A stretch of DNA of 64,000 bases. It comes from Sphingomonas sp. BGYR3. Lineage in GTDB: Bacteria > Pseudomonadota > Alphaproteobacteria > Sphingomonadales > Sphingomonadaceae. Shown here piece by piece: positions 44,901-54,503 of the stretch. Location: contig NZ_JANZNT010000001.1 of the NCBI RefSeq assembly GCF_025153455.1, forward strand, positions 1,870,001 to 1,934,000, written 5' to 3'. Position 1 is the stretch's first letter; every line of letters begins with the position of its first letter. A model generated the notes under the pieces. The model had not been told where the DNA came from and made no database searches. It worked only from the letters and a program-made list of their open reading frames with translations. The position numbers and the translations under genes were made by a program.

Positions 44901-45323
44901 ATGCTGCTGCACATCGTCGCGCGCGGGCGCATCGGCCGGGGGGCGGAGGCGGAGCTGGTCGACCGTTATCTGAAACGGGTCAGCTGGCCCGTCCGCATCA
45001 CCGAATTGCCCGATCAGGGCGGGCGCATCCCCCCTATCGAGCCGGGGACCCGCCTGGTCCTGCTCGATGAAAAGGGCCGCGACCTGCCATCCGTCGACCT
45101 GGCGGCGACGCTGGGTCGCTGGCGCGACGACGGCGTGCGCGAGGCGCGGTTCATGATCGGGGCTGCCGACGGGTTTGACGATGCCGAGCGGAAATCGGCG
45201 GACCTGCTGCTGTCCTTTGGCCGCCTGACCTGGCCGCATATGCTGGCCCGCGCGATGCTGGCCGAACAATTGTGGCGATCGGTCAGCATCCTGTCCGGCC
45301 ATCCCTATCATCGGGAGGGGTGA
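44901..45323 (+). CDS. rlmH: 23S rRNA pseudouridine-1915 N3-methyltransferase
   Basis: Methylates pseudouridine 1915 in 23S rRNA. The 140-residue SPOUT protein has LLDEKGRDLPSVDLA, FMIGAADGFDDA (SAM-binding knot, GxxG), and LTWPHMLARAMLAEQLWRSVSILSGHPYHREG, the family's C-terminus. Its TGA shares a base with the next ATG (TGATG). Confidence 0.95.
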   Translation: MLLHIVARGRIGRGAEAELVDRYLKRVSWPVRITELPDQGGRIPPIEPGTRLVLLDEKGRDLPSVDLAATLGRWRDDGVREARFMIGAADGFDDAERKSADLLLSFGRLTWPHMLARAMLAEQLWRSVSILSGHPYHREG

Positions 45324-46483
45324 TGGCGGCCCGGCCGATCCTTGCCCTGATCGCGCTGGCCACGCTGGGTGCCGCGCCAGCGGCCGACATTGCCCGCCAG
45401 CGCGCCGCCCTGGCCGAGGCGCGGCAGGCCAGCGCCGCTGCGGCCGAACGTGCGCGGGCGCTGGAACAGCAGGCGGCCGATGCCGGGGATGCGGCGGTCC
45501 GCGCGGGACAGGCGCGGGCGGCACTGGTCGCCCGGATTGCGGAAGCGGAGGCTGAGCTGACCGCCGCGCGGGCGCGCGTTGCCCTTGCCGCGCGGCTGCT
45601 TGGCGAACAGCGCCGGCGGCTGGCAGAGCGGCAACAGGGGATCGTGCGGCTGATCGCGGCGATCCAGTCGCTGGCCCGTCGGCCCGCTGCGCTTGCGCTG
45701 GCCCGGCCGGGCAGCACTGACGATATCGTCCATGCCCGGGCCGTGCTGGGCACGCTGGTCCCCGTGATCCGCCAGCGCACGGCAGCCATCCGTCGGGAGA
45801 TTGCGGGATCGCAGCGGCTGCGCGCGGCGGCGAGCCAGTCCGTCGATGCCCTGTCCCGGTCCCGCGCCACACTGGAGACGCGGCGGATCGAACTGGCCCG
45901 GCTCGAATCGACCGAGCGGCTGCGCGCCGAACGACTGGGCCGGGTGGCGCTGGGCGAAAGCGACCGGGCCATCGCGCTGGGCGAGCGGGCACGTGACCTG
46001 ATCGACCAGATGGCGGAGGGGGACCGGGCACAGGCCGTGCTGAGCGACCTGATGGCGCTGCCCGATCCGCTGCCCCGGCCGGGCAAGAGCGAGGCAACGA
46101 CGGCGGTACGCGGCACGGCGCCGGGTTACCGCGTGCCCGCAATCGGCCGCGTCGTCGCCGGTTATGGCGGCGTCACCTCTGCCGGGGTGCGCGCGCGCGG
46201 CACGACGCTGGCGGCATCGCCGCTGGCGGTGGTGGTCGCCCCGGCACAGGGTCAGGTGATCCATGCAGCGGCATTCCGCAGCTATGGCGGGGTCGTCATC
46301 GTCGATCACGGCGCTGGCTGGACCACGCTGATTTCCGGCCTGGATACGATCAGCGTCCGGACGGGGCAGCAGGTGGCGGCGGGCCAGCCGCTGGGTCGCA
46401 TGACGGCCAGCGGCGCGCCGGAACTGACCGTTGAACTTCGCCGACGCGGCCGTCCCGTCGACTGGCTGTCGCTGATCGACTGA
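45323..46483 (+). CDS. EnvC-like murein hydrolase activator (degenerate LytM)
   Basis: A 386-residue secreted coiled-coil protein. After a signal peptide (RPILALIALATLGAAPA) comes a long Ala/Arg/Glu-rich coiled coil (about 20-255), then a LytM/M23 domain (VPAIGRVVAGYGG, GVVIVDHGAGWTTLISGLDTISVRTGQQVAAGQPLG). The usual zinc ligands are incomplete: HxH reads ISGL, and the first HxxxD is absent. That matches EnvC, which activates amidases rather than cutting peptidoglycan. It follows rlmH, its usual neighbour. Confidence 0.88.
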   Translation: MAARPILALIALATLGAAPAADIARQRAALAEARQASAAAAERARALEQQAADAGDAAVRAGQARAALVARIAEAEAELTAARARVALAARLLGEQRRRLAERQQGIVRLIAAIQSLARRPAALALARPGSTDDIVHARAVLGTLVPVIRQRTAAIRREIAGSQRLRAAASQSVDALSRSRATLETRRIELARLESTERLRAERLGRVALGESDRAIALGERARDLIDQMAEGDRAQAVLSDLMALPDPLPRPGKSEATTAVRGTAPGYRVPAIGRVVAGYGGVTSAGVRARGTTLAASPLAVVVAPAQGQVIHAAAFRSYGGVVIVDHGAGWTTLISGLDTISVRTGQQVAAGQPLGRMTASGAPELTVELRRRGRPVDWLSLID

Positions 46484-46525
46484 CGGCCCTTGGCGGGGCG
46501 CGCGCCGCCCGCTACGCCATGGGCC

Positions 46526-47320
46526 ATGCCTCCCTATCTCGAACTCATGCAGCGCGCGCTCGACCACGGGGTGGAACAGCGCGACCGCACCGGCGTCGGC
46601 ACGCTCAGCGTGTTCGGCCATCAGATGCGCTTTGATCTGGCCAAGGGCTTTCCGGTGCTGACGACGAAGAAGCTGCATCTACGATCGATCATCATCGAAC
46701 TGCTCTGGTTCCTGCGCGGCGATACCAATGTGCGCTGGTTGCAGGATCGCAAGGTCAGCATCTGGGACGAATGGGCCGATGAGGCGGGCGACCTTGGCCC
46801 CGTGTACGGCAAGCAGTGGCGGCACTGGGAAGCGCCCGATGGCCGAACGATCGACCAGATCGCCGACCTGGTGCAGCAGATCCGCACTCAGCCCGCCAGC
46901 CGCCGCCAGATCGTGTCGGCATGGAACCCCGGCGAACTGCACCGCATGGCGCTGGCACCGTGCCATTGCCTGTTCCAGACCCATGTCGCGAACGGCAAGC
47001 TGTCGCTGCTGCTGTATCAGCGGTCGGCCGACATCTTTCTGGGCGTGCCGTTCAACATCGCCAGCTATGCGCTGCTGACCCATATCCTGGCCCAGCAATG
47101 CGACCTGGAGGTTGGGGAATTCATCTGGACCGGCGGCGATTGCCACCTTTACCTGAACCACCTGGATCAGGCGCGGGAACAGCTGTCGCGCACGCCCGGC
47201 CCGCTGCCCCGGCTTGAAATCCTGCGCCGCCCGGACAGCATCGACGGGTATGACTATGAGGATTTCGTGATCCACGATTATGTGGCGCAGCCGCATATCA
47301 AGGCACCGGTGGCGGTATGA
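46526..47320 (+). CDS. thyA: Thymidylate synthase
   Basis: Methylates dUMP to dTMP with methylene-tetrahydrofolate. The 264-residue protein has the E. coli length and numbering: nucleophile Cys146 in LAPCHCLFQ, the phosphate-binding [20 protein letters not shown], and the end [14 protein letters not shown] [10 protein letters not shown]. The ATG at 46526 gives [11 protein letters not shown]. It overlaps folA as ATGA, so the two folate-linked enzymes are coupled. Confidence 0.97.
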   Translation: MPPYLELMQRALDHGVEQRDRTGVGTLSVFGHQMRFDLAKGFPVLTTKKLHLRSIIIELLWFLRGDTNVRWLQDRKVSIWDEWADEAGDLGPVYGKQWRHWEAPDGRTIDQIADLVQQIRTQPASRRQIVSAWNPGELHRMALAPCHCLFQTHVANGKLSLLLYQRSADIFLGVPFNIASYALLTHILAQQCDLEVGEFIWTGGDCHLYLNHLDQAREQLSRTPGPLPRLEILRRPDSIDGYDYEDFVIHDYVAQPHIKAPVAV

Positions 47321-47793
47321 TGACGCTATACCTTGCCCGGGCGACCAATGGCGTGATCGGCCGTGACGGCGATCTGCCCTGGCGGCTGCCCGCCGATCTG
47401 AAGCGGTTCAAGGCGCTGACCATGGGCAAGCCGATGGTGATGGGTCGCAAGACGTTCGAAAGTTTCCCCAGTCCGCTGCCCGGCCGCCGCCATATCGTGC
47501 TGACCCGCGATGCAAACTGGTCCGCCTCCGGGGCCGAGGTGGCGCACAGCGTCGATGCCGCGCTGGCGCTGGCGGGCGATGTTCCCGACGTGGCGATCAT
47601 CGGCGGGGCAGAGGTTTTTGCCCTGTTCATGCCCATGGCCGACCGGATCGAACTGACCGAGGTTCATGCCGAGCCGGAGGGGGACGCCAGCGTTCCCGCC
47701 TTTGGCCCGGAATGGCGAGAGGCGGCGCGGGAGGACCATGCGGCCGAGGGCGATCGCCCGGCGTTCAGTTTCGTGACGCTCGTTCGCGGGTAA
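47317..47793 (+). CDS. folA: Dihydrofolate reductase
   Basis: Regenerates tetrahydrofolate consumed by ThyA. The 158-residue protein has [30 protein letters not shown] (with the acidic residue in LPADLK), [24 protein letters not shown], and [18 protein letters not shown]. Coupled to thyA by an ATGA overlap. Confidence 0.95.
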   Translation: MMTLYLARATNGVIGRDGDLPWRLPADLKRFKALTMGKPMVMGRKTFESFPSPLPGRRHIVLTRDANWSASGAEVAHSVDAALALAGDVPDVAIIGGAEVFALFMPMADRIELTEVHAEPEGDASVPAFGPEWREAAREDHAAEGDRPAFSFVTLVRG

Positions 47794-47866
47794 TCGCCGT
47801 TCGCCTTGGACCATCGCTGGGAACCGCGTTAGCATCGCGCCCGATAAACGGGACAAGGAGGGGGCG

Positions 47867-49039
47867 ATGATCCGCAAGCTGCTGCTGGGTGTGCTGGCCC
47901 TTGTCCTGATCGCTGCGACCGCCTTCTTCACCCTGGCCCCCGGCATCGCCGAGCGGGGGATGAACCGTGTCGTTGCCGGGCAGCGGCCTGAAATCACGCC
48001 CGTTGCCCGCGCCCTGCACCGCCGGCTGGCGGTGGCGGACCTGCATGGCGATACCCTGTTGTGGAAACGCAGCCTGCTCAGCCGCTCTGACCGGGGGCAG
48101 GTCGATCTGCCGCGGCTGCGCGCTGGCAATGTCGCGCTTCAGGTGTTCTCCAGCGTCACCAAAACGCCGAAAAATCAGAATTACGCCGCCAATACGGGCG
48201 AAACGGACAACATCACCCTGCTTGCCATCGGGCAGATGCAGCCGCCGCGCACCTGGGGTTCGTTGCTGGAACGATCGCTGTTCCATGCCGAAAAGCTCCG
48301 CGTGGCAGAGGCGGGATCGGCGGGCGCGCTGCGCGTCATCGACAGCCCGGCGGCGCTGGACGGCCTGCTCGCCGATCGCCGTCGGGGGGTGAAGGTGACC
48401 GGCGCACTGCTGTCGGTCGAGGGCCTGCACAATCTGGAGGGGCGGCTGGACAATGTGGACCGGCTGTACGCCGCCGGGTTTCGCATGGCCGGCCTGGTCC
48501 ATTTTTTCGACAATGAAGTCGCCGGGTCGATGCACGGGGTGGCGCGGGGCGGGCTGACCCCGCTGGGTCGGCAGGTGATCCGGCGGATGGAGGCGCGTGG
48601 CATGATCGTCGACATTGCCCACGCCAGCCATCGGTCGGTGGCCGAAATCCTGGCCATGGCCCGGCGGCCCGTCCTGTCCAGCCATGGCGGCGTCCAGGCG
48701 GTGTGCCGGGAAAACCGCAACCTGACCGATGATGAGATCCGCGGCGTTGCCCGCACCGGCGGGGTGGTCGGCATCGGTTATTGGGACGGCGCGGTCTGTT
48801 CGGTGGACGTATCGGCGATCGTCCGGTCGATCCTGCACGTCCGCGTCCTTGTCGGCATCGACTATGTCGGACTGGGATCGGATTTCGACGGCGCAGTGAC
48901 CACCGGGTTCGATACCGGCGAATTGGTGCTGATCACTCAAGGCCTGATCGATGCCGGCCTGTCCGAACGCGATATCGCAAAGGTGATGGGCGGCAATGTG
49001 CTGCGCGTCCTGCGGGCAGGGATTGCGCCGCTGCCCTAG
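47867..49039 (+). CDS. M19 family membrane dipeptidase
   Basis: A 390-residue renal dipeptidase-like metallopeptidase. An N-terminal helix (LLLGVLALVLIAATAFFTLA) anchors it or serves as signal. Metal ligands: ADLHGDTLLW, the Glu in LLSVEGLHNLEG, DIAHASHRSV and VLSSHGGVQ, with SDFDGAVTTGF near the end. It hydrolyses dipeptides, possibly of D,L type, in the periplasm. AAGGAGGGG precedes the ATG. It converges with dnaN; the 49-base gap has only a weak hairpin. Confidence 0.9.
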   Translation: MIRKLLLGVLALVLIAATAFFTLAPGIAERGMNRVVAGQRPEITPVARALHRRLAVADLHGDTLLWKRSLLSRSDRGQVDLPRLRAGNVALQVFSSVTKTPKNQNYAANTGETDNITLLAIGQMQPPRTWGSLLERSLFHAEKLRVAEAGSAGALRVIDSPAALDGLLADRRRGVKVTGALLSVEGLHNLEGRLDNVDRLYAAGFRMAGLVHFFDNEVAGSMHGVARGGLTPLGRQVIRRMEARGMIVDIAHASHRSVAEILAMARRPVLSSHGGVQAVCRENRNLTDDEIRGVARTGGVVGIGYWDGAVCSVDVSAIVRSILHVRVLVGIDYVGLGSDFDGAVTTGFDTGELVLITQGLIDAGLSERDIAKVMGGNVLRVLRAGIAPLP

Positions 49040-49088
49040 CGGATGACCGATGTGCCGGATGCGGACGGGCTGGCCCGCCCGATACCGG

Positions 49089-50201
49089 TCAGACCCGCAT
49101 CGGCATCAGGACGTAGAGCGCGGCCGACTTGTCGTTTTCGCGGATCAGCGTGGGCGCCCCGGCATCGGCCAGATGCACCTCGATCGCGTCGCCCTCCACC
49201 TGGCTCAGAATGTCGAGCAGATATTTGGCGTTGAACCCGATTTCGAATCCCATCGCGGCATAATCGCCGGGCACTTCCTCGGCCGCGGTGCCATGTTCCG
49301 GGCTGGTCACCGAGAGCGTGACCTTGTCCCGGTCAAGCGCCAGCTTGACGGGCCGCGCCTTTTCCGTGGCGATGGTCGACACGCGGTCGACACCGGCCAT
49401 CAGGCTTTTCGGATCGATCTTGAGCAGCTTGTCATTCGCGGTCGGGATGACGCGGCTGTAATCCGGGAAAGTGCCGTCGATCAGCTTGGACGTCAGGATC
49501 GCCTGGCCCAGGTCAAAGCGGATCTTGGACGTGGACAGCGAAACGCCGACCGATCCGTCCACTTCGTCCAGCAGCTTGCGCAGTTCGTTCACGCATTTGC
49601 GCGGAACGATCACGCCGGGCATTTCCTCTGCGCCATCGGGGCGCGGCACGGTGACGCGGGCCAGCCTGTGGCCGTCGGTCGCCGCGGCCTTCAGCACCGG
49701 CTGCGCCTCATCCGTCACGTGCAGGAAGATGCCGTTCAGATAATAGCGCGTTTCCTCGGTCGAGATCGCAAAACGGGTCTTGTCGATGATCTGCTTGAGC
49801 GTGGCGACGGGCAGTTCGAACTGGACCGGCAATTCGCCCTCGGCAATCACCGGGAAATCGTCGCGCGGCAGGGTTTGCAGGCTGAACCGGGCGCGGCCGG
49901 CCGTCACGGTCAGTCGGCCGTCGCTGGCGGCCAGTTGCACCTGCGCGCCCTCCGGCAGCTTGCGGGCGATGTCGAACAGCATGTGCGCGGGCACCGTGAT
50001 CGCGCCCGACGTTTCGATATCGGCCTTCAGCGTCTCGTCCACCTGCAGGTCGAGGTCGGTCGCCATCAGGCGGATGACACCGTCGCCGGTGGCGTCGATG
50101 AGGACGTTGGACAGGATGGGAATGGTGTTCCGCCGCTCCACCACCGAATGGACATGGCTCAGCCCCTTGAGAAGCGTCGCGCGTTCGATCGTGGCCTTCA
50201 T
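49089..50201 (-). CDS. dnaN: DNA polymerase III beta subunit (sliding clamp)
   Basis: Ring-shaped clamp that tethers DNA polymerase III. The 370-residue protein begins MKATIERATLLKGLSHVHSVVERRNTIPILSNVLI and ends SAALYVLMPMRV, both typical. Three repeated clamp folds are evident, with a normal length. It stands without dnaA or recF, and no origin-like DnaA box cluster was noticed beside it. Confidence 0.96.
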   Translation of the reverse strand: MKATIERATLLKGLSHVHSVVERRNTIPILSNVLIDATGDGVIRLMATDLDLQVDETLKADIETSGAITVPAHMLFDIARKLPEGAQVQLAASDGRLTVTAGRARFSLQTLPRDDFPVIAEGELPVQFELPVATLKQIIDKTRFAISTEETRYYLNGIFLHVTDEAQPVLKAAATDGHRLARVTVPRPDGAEEMPGVIVPRKCVNELRKLLDEVDGSVGVSLSTSKIRFDLGQAILTSKLIDGTFPDYSRVIPTANDKLLKIDPKSLMAGVDRVSTIATEKARPVKLALDRDKVTLSVTSPEHGTAAEEVPGDYAAMGFEIGFNAKYLLDILSQVEGDAIEVHLADAGAPTLIRENDKSAALYVLMPMRV

Positions 50202-50302
50202 GTCCGTTCTATCCCCCGGGGCTTCTCGCCCTGTTTTCCGATGCCGTTCCGAGTGGACTGGATTCGGTTAACAGCTGGTAATACCGCCTCATCCTTAACG
50301 GC

Positions 50303-50335
50303 AAAAAGGGCCGGGGCAAGCGGCCCCGACCCTTT
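50303..50335 (-). terminator. Rho-independent terminator of the OMP gene
   Basis: Read on the minus strand, AAAGGGTCGGGGCC pairs with GGCCCCGGCCCTTT across a short loop with one mismatch, then runs into a T tract. It lies 28 bases past the stop of the beta-barrel gene. Confidence 0.8.
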
Positions 50336-50362
50336 CCCGCCTGATTTGGCGATGCTTGCCGA

Positions 50363-51016
50363 TCAGAAGCGCAGACCGACGCCCGCGACGACCTGATGAC
50401 GGTCGGTATCGACGTCGAAATTGCCGATCGTGCCGCCTTCGTTGAACTCGAGACGGGCATCGCCATAGTTGGAATAGCGATATTCGACCTTGGCAAAGGT
50501 GTTGGTGCCGATGGCCTGCTCAACGCCTGCGCCCAGACGATAGCCGTCCAGCTTGAAGTTGCGGCCGACCTCGGTCACGCCGTCGCTGGCCGTCGCGTCC
50601 AAACGGGCATTGGTATAGCCTGCCTTTGCATAGACCAGCGTGGACGGCGTGGCGAGGATACCCGCGCGGGCGCCGACATACAGGTCACGACCGGTCTTCA
50701 CCTGGCCATAGCCGAAATAGTTCGGATCGGTGTTGTTGTTGTCGACGCTGGCGGTCGAATCACCGATTTCCGCTTCGGCACCGATCACGGCGCCACCGAT
50801 CTGGTAATCATAGCCCAGCTCGGCGCTGTACTGGAAACCGTCGATGGACTGATCGTCGCCCTCGATATCCGAATCCTCGGTGCTGCCAGACCGCACATTG
50901 TCGTAACCGCCAAGCACGGCGATCCGTCCGCCCGTCCAGTTGGGCGCGGTATCCTGCGCCATGGCCGGCGTTGCGATCGTGGCGGCGCCAAGCGCCAAAA
51001 GGGTAAGGGTACGCAT
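50363..51016 (-). CDS. Outer-membrane beta-barrel protein
   Basis: A 217-residue OmpA/OmpW-like eight-stranded porin-type protein. Signal peptide MRTLTLLALGAATIATPAMAQ; alternating strands such as WTGGRIAVLGGYDNV, FQYSAELGYDYQIG, DLYVGARAGILATPSTLVYAKAGYT and FAKVEYRYSNYG. It ends in VVAGVGLRF with the C-terminal Phe needed for BAM insertion. A TAGGAG site precedes the ATG by five bases. A specific function cannot be read from the sequence. Confidence 0.88.
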   Translation of the reverse strand: MRTLTLLALGAATIATPAMAQDTAPNWTGGRIAVLGGYDNVRSGSTEDSDIEGDDQSIDGFQYSAELGYDYQIGGAVIGAEAEIGDSTASVDNNNTDPNYFGYGQVKTGRDLYVGARAGILATPSTLVYAKAGYTNARLDATASDGVTEVGRNFKLDGYRLGAGVEQAIGTNTFAKVEYRYSNYGDARLEFNEGGTIGNFDVDTDRHQVVAGVGLRF

Positions 51017-51102
51017 AACAACTCCTACTCAAAAGCTCCGCTGCAAGAGCGCGGAGAGGCGGGTTAAGCGCAGAGCGAGGCTGTCAGTTGCATGAACCGC
51101 AC

Positions 51103-51118
51103 GTAAACGCCGATTAAC
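51103..51118. promoter_or_regulatory. Possible CtrA half-perfect site
   Basis: GTAA-N7-TTAAC at 51103-51118 is one base from the CtrA pattern TTAA-N7-TTAA. It lies in the 140-base gap between the OMP gene and the IalB-like gene. One such near-match is weak evidence. Confidence 0.2.
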
Positions 51119-51156
51119 CGTTGCAATTTCGCCACAGGGGCTTGAAACCGTGGGGC

Positions 51157-51702
51157 ATGAAGACAACCGAATGGCCATTTCGCGGGCGTATTGGGCCTGA
51201 AATAACACGTAAATCCGTGGCTTTTTCTGGGCTGATACTGGTCGGTGTGCTCGCCGCCGGTGGCACGGCGACTGCCCGGAACGTGATCGGCGTCTATGGC
51301 GCATGGGGTGCATTCTCCGACGCGATGCCCCGGCGATGCTATGCGATGGCGCGTCCGCTGGAACGGGGCGGGGCGGCATTTGCGGCGATCGCCAACTGGC
51401 CGGGCGAGCGAATCAGGCATCAGCTGCACCTGCGATTGAGCCGCCCGCGCAGCGAGCGAGCGCCGGTGACGCTGGCCGTCGGGGAACGGCGTTTCGTACT
51501 GATGGCCGGGCCATCGGACGCCTGGTCGCCCGATGCCGCAACCGATCAGGCGATCGTCACCGCGATGCGATCGGCCCGGTCGATGACGGTCGAAACCATC
51601 GCCGCCAATGGCCGGCCGTTCGTCGACAGCTATGCCCTTAACGGGGCTGCTGCGGCCATCGATGCGGCCCGGCTTGGCTGCGGCACCGCGCCCCGGCGCT
51701 GA
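51157..51702 (+). CDS. IalB-like secreted protein
   Basis: A 181-residue protein with an N-terminal hydrophobic segment (SVAFSGLILVGVLAAGGTATA) and a domain resembling invasion-associated locus B proteins: NVIGVYGAWGAFSDAMPRRCYAMARP, then HLRLSRPRSERAPVTLAVGERRFVL and AMRSARSMTVETIAANGRPFVDSY. The role is unknown; the family is periplasmic. The call rests on these motifs and on memory of similar sphingomonad proteins next to rlmN. The ATG at 51157 is one of several possible starts. Confidence 0.6.
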   Translation: MKTTEWPFRGRIGPEITRKSVAFSGLILVGVLAAGGTATARNVIGVYGAWGAFSDAMPRRCYAMARPLERGGAAFAAIANWPGERIRHQLHLRLSRPRSERAPVTLAVGERRFVLMAGPSDAWSPDAATDQAIVTAMRSARSMTVETIAANGRPFVDSYALNGAAAAIDAARLGCGTAPRR

Positions 51703-51753
51703 CGACCGGTCACGCAACTGGCATTCCGGCGCCAAATCGCCTATGTGGCGGTG

Positions 51754-52962
51754 ATGCTCGACACCGTATCGCCGCCCATGCCCATTCCGGGGCATATCGA
51801 CCCCGTGCCCGTTCCCCGCGCCCCTGCCGCGCGGACGGATGGCCGTATCGACCTGGTCGGGCAGTCGCGCGATGCGATCCGCGCGGCGCTGGAGGCTGCC
51901 GGGCTGGAGCCGAAACAGGCCAAATTGCGCGCGAAGCAGATCTGGCACTGGATTTACAATCGCGGCGCAACCGCGTTCGATCAGATGACCGACATCGCCA
52001 AGGCGCAGCACCCGTGGCTGGCCGAACGGTTCGTGATCGCCCGGCCAGAGGTGGTGGAGGCGCAGGTTTCGTCCGACGGCACGCGCAAATGGCTGCTGCG
52101 GTCGGATGACGGGCAGGATTACGAAATGGTGTTCATCCCCGATGCCGATCGGGGAACGCTGTGCGTGTCGAGCCAGGTCGGCTGCACGCTGAACTGCCGG
52201 TTCTGCCACACCGGAACCATGCGGCTGGTCCGCAACCTGACCGCAAGCGAGATTGTCGGGCAGGTGATGCTGGCGCGCGATGCGCTGGGCGAATGGCCGA
52301 GCCAGCCCGAGGGGCGGATGCTGACCAACATCGTGATGATGGGCATGGGCGAGCCGCTGTATAATTTCGACAATGTCCGCGACGCGCTCCACATCGTCAT
52401 GGATGGCGACGGCCTTGCCCTGTCCAAGCGGCGGATCACCCTGTCGACCAGCGGCGTCGTGCCGATGATGGCGCGGGCTGGCGAGGAAATCGGCGTGAAC
52501 CTGGCGGTTTCGCTGCACGCCGTGACCAAGGAGGTGCGCGACGAGATCGTGCCGCTGAACCGCAAGTTCGGGATCGAGGAACTGCTTCAGGCGTGCGCCG
52601 ATTATCCGGGCGCCAACAATGCCCGCCGCATCACGTTCGAATATGTGATGCTGAAGGACAAGAATGACAGCGACGCCGATGCGCGCGAACTGGTTCGCCT
52701 GATCCGCAAATATCGCCTGCCGGCCAAGGTCAACCTGATCCCGTTCAACCCCTGGCCCGGCGCGCCTTACGAATGTTCGACCCCGGAGCGCATCCGCGCG
52801 TTTTCGAACATCATTTTCGAGGCGGGGATTTCCGCCCCCACCCGCACCCCGCGCGGCCGCGACATTGATGCGGCGTGCGGCCAGTTGAAGACCGCGGCGG
52901 AAAAGAAGAGCCGGGCGGAACTCGATCGGCTGGCCGAGGAAAAGCAGGCCGCGCTCGGCTGA
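51754..52962 (+). CDS. rlmN: Dual-specificity 23S rRNA/tRNA (A2503/A37) methyltransferase RlmN
   Basis: Radical-SAM enzyme that methylates C2 of adenosine 2503 in 23S rRNA and A37 in some tRNAs. The 402-residue protein has [18 protein letters not shown], the 4Fe-4S motif [42 protein letters not shown], and the reactive Cys in [14 protein letters not shown]. The ATG at 51754 was preferred to the GTG at 51745; neither has a good ribosome site. Confidence 0.95.
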   Translation: MLDTVSPPMPIPGHIDPVPVPRAPAARTDGRIDLVGQSRDAIRAALEAAGLEPKQAKLRAKQIWHWIYNRGATAFDQMTDIAKAQHPWLAERFVIARPEVVEAQVSSDGTRKWLLRSDDGQDYEMVFIPDADRGTLCVSSQVGCTLNCRFCHTGTMRLVRNLTASEIVGQVMLARDALGEWPSQPEGRMLTNIVMMGMGEPLYNFDNVRDALHIVMDGDGLALSKRRITLSTSGVVPMMARAGEEIGVNLAVSLHAVTKEVRDEIVPLNRKFGIEELLQACADYPGANNARRITFEYVMLKDKNDSDADARELVRLIRKYRLPAKVNLIPFNPWPGAPYECSTPERIRAFSNIIFEAGISAPTRTPRGRDIDAACGQLKTAAEKKSRAELDRLAEEKQAALG

Positions 52963-52976
52963 ACGCCGGGCGGCGC

Positions 52977-53747
52977 TTACTGGCCCGCTACCGCCGTGTT
53001 GGCGCTGTTCTGCCCCTCGTCGAACTGCGACAGCGCTTTGGTCGCAGCATCGCCGGCCGGCTTCCCACTCCCCAGCGTCGCGGCGGCGGTCCAGGCGGCC
53101 TTGGCCTTTTCCTCATCGCCGGTGACCGCCCAGATATTGCCAGCCTCCAGCTGAACCGAGGCGTCGTCGGGCGCCAGTTCCAGCGCCTTGTTGATGTGCT
53201 GCACCGCCATCGGCATTTCGCGCAGCCGCCGCGCAAGCGTCGCCGACAACAGCCATGCCAGCGGATCGCGGTCGGCCAGCTTCAATGCCTGATCAAGATC
53301 GGCCCGCGCGCTTTCCGGTTCGCCCTGCGCCACCCGGATCCGCGCCCGGTCCAGATGCGCCTCGCCAAGCGCCGATCCGCTCAACAGGCCGCTCGCCAGC
53401 GCAGCGTCGATCGCCGATCGCGCGCGACCCAGATCGCCCGCGGCGGCCCAGGCATTGGCGGCCTGGGTCCAGTAATTGCCGGTCAGCCGCTCCTGCGCCA
53501 GTTCGGCGGCACGGGCCGCGCTTTCAAAGGTTTCGGCCGCGCCCCGATAATTGCCCCGATTGCTGTACGCCATGCCCAGGCATTGCTGGGCCAGATAACC
53601 GCCGCCCGCCAGCCGCCAGTCGACCGCTTCCTTTTCGGCGGCATCGGGCTGTTCGGTGGCCAGGTCGACGCACCGTTCATATCGCGCCCGATCCGCTGCG
53701 CTGGGCGTCGCGGCGGCCTGAATGGCAATCAGCAGGGGCAGGATCAT
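52977..53747 (-). CDS. Tetratricopeptide repeat protein
   Basis: A 256-residue secreted or anchored protein (signal-like MILPLLIAIQAAA) made of TPR-like helix pairs: MAYSNRGNYRGAAETFESAA, WAAAGDLGRARSAIDAALAS, IRVAQGEPESARADLDQALK, LREMPMAVQHINKALELAPDDASV and NIWAVTGDEEKAKAAW. It probably acts as a scaffold for protein contacts in the envelope. It overlaps the upstream hydrolase gene by four bases (ATGA). Unlike CpoB it is not linked to tol-pal. Confidence 0.85.
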   Translation of the reverse strand: MILPLLIAIQAAATPSAADRARYERCVDLATEQPDAAEKEAVDWRLAGGGYLAQQCLGMAYSNRGNYRGAAETFESAARAAELAQERLTGNYWTQAANAWAAAGDLGRARSAIDAALASGLLSGSALGEAHLDRARIRVAQGEPESARADLDQALKLADRDPLAWLLSATLARRLREMPMAVQHINKALELAPDDASVQLEAGNIWAVTGDEEKAKAAWTAAATLGSGKPAGDAATKALSQFDEGQNSANTAVAGQ

Positions 53748-54457
53748 CGGGGGTTGCTCACATCCTCGATCGCGCGGCAGATCATCGCGATGTCGCTGTC
53801 GCGGGACAGCCGGTGGTCGCCGTTCTTGATCAGCCAGGTCTGCACCTCGGCTGAACGGAGTTGCCCGGCCAGATGCACGGCGCGTTCCCATGGCACATCG
53901 GGATCGGCCTGACCCTGCACGATGCGCACCGGGCAATCGACGGGAATGGTGCCATGGGTGATCCGGTTCGCCTCGCCCGATGACCAGAAGGCGCGGGTGA
54001 ACACCGTGGGTTGCGGCGAATAGGGGGAGGGCCGTTCGACGCGCCCTTCCTGAAGCAGGGTCAGCTTTTCGTCCTGTGAAAAGCCCCAGTCGGTGAAATC
54101 CGGCGCAGGCGCGATCAGGACCATGCCCGCCACCCGGTTGGCCCGTTCGCGTGCCGCAAGCAGCGCCAGCCATCCGCCCATCGACGATCCGACCAGGATC
54201 ACCGGGCCGGTCGCCACCCGGTCGATCATCATCAGCACGTCGTCGCGCCAGTCGGCCAGGGTGAAATCCTCGAACGCGCCCTCGCTCGCCCCGCAGCCCC
54301 GATAATCGAACCGCAGCACCGCCTGACCCCGCGCCATCGCCCATCGTTCGATGGCGACCGCCTTGGCCCCGGTCATGTCGCTGGCATAGCCGGGCAGAAA
54401 GACGATGGTCGGCCCGGTGCCCGGGCGGTGGAAAAAGGCGATGCGTGCGTCGGTCAT
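53744..54457 (-). CDS. Alpha/beta hydrolase (ABHD10-like)
   Basis: A 237-residue cytoplasmic alpha/beta hydrolase. FLPGYASDMTGAKA, FDYRGCGASEG, the nucleophile elbow LVGSSMGGWLALL, an acidic residue in VQGQADPDVPWE and the His in NGDHRLSRDSD. The Gly-Tyr-x-Ser-Asp-Met-x-Gly region resembles ABHD10-type mycophenolic glucuronide/S-palmitoyl thioesterases; the substrate is not known. It is coupled to the TPR gene. Confidence 0.85.
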   Translation of the reverse strand: MTDARIAFFHRPGTGPTIVFLPGYASDMTGAKAVAIERWAMARGQAVLRFDYRGCGASEGAFEDFTLADWRDDVLMMIDRVATGPVILVGSSMGGWLALLAARERANRVAGMVLIAPAPDFTDWGFSQDEKLTLLQEGRVERPSPYSPQPTVFTRAFWSSGEANRITHGTIPVDCPVRIVQGQADPDVPWERAVHLAGQLRSAEVQTWLIKNGDHRLSRDSDIAMICRAIEDVSNPR

Positions 54458-54503
54458 GGGCCAGCGATGCGGGGTCGCGCCGGGCGGCGCAACCCCTGTT
54501 CGT

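Noticed and set aside
45323..46483. Active M23 endopeptidase
   Set aside because: The zinc ligands of the LytM domain are missing, so an activator role (EnvC-like) fits better.
49040..50362. Replication origin next to dnaN
   Set aside because: No dnaA, no cluster of DnaA boxes and no A/T-rich unwinding region was seen beside the gene.
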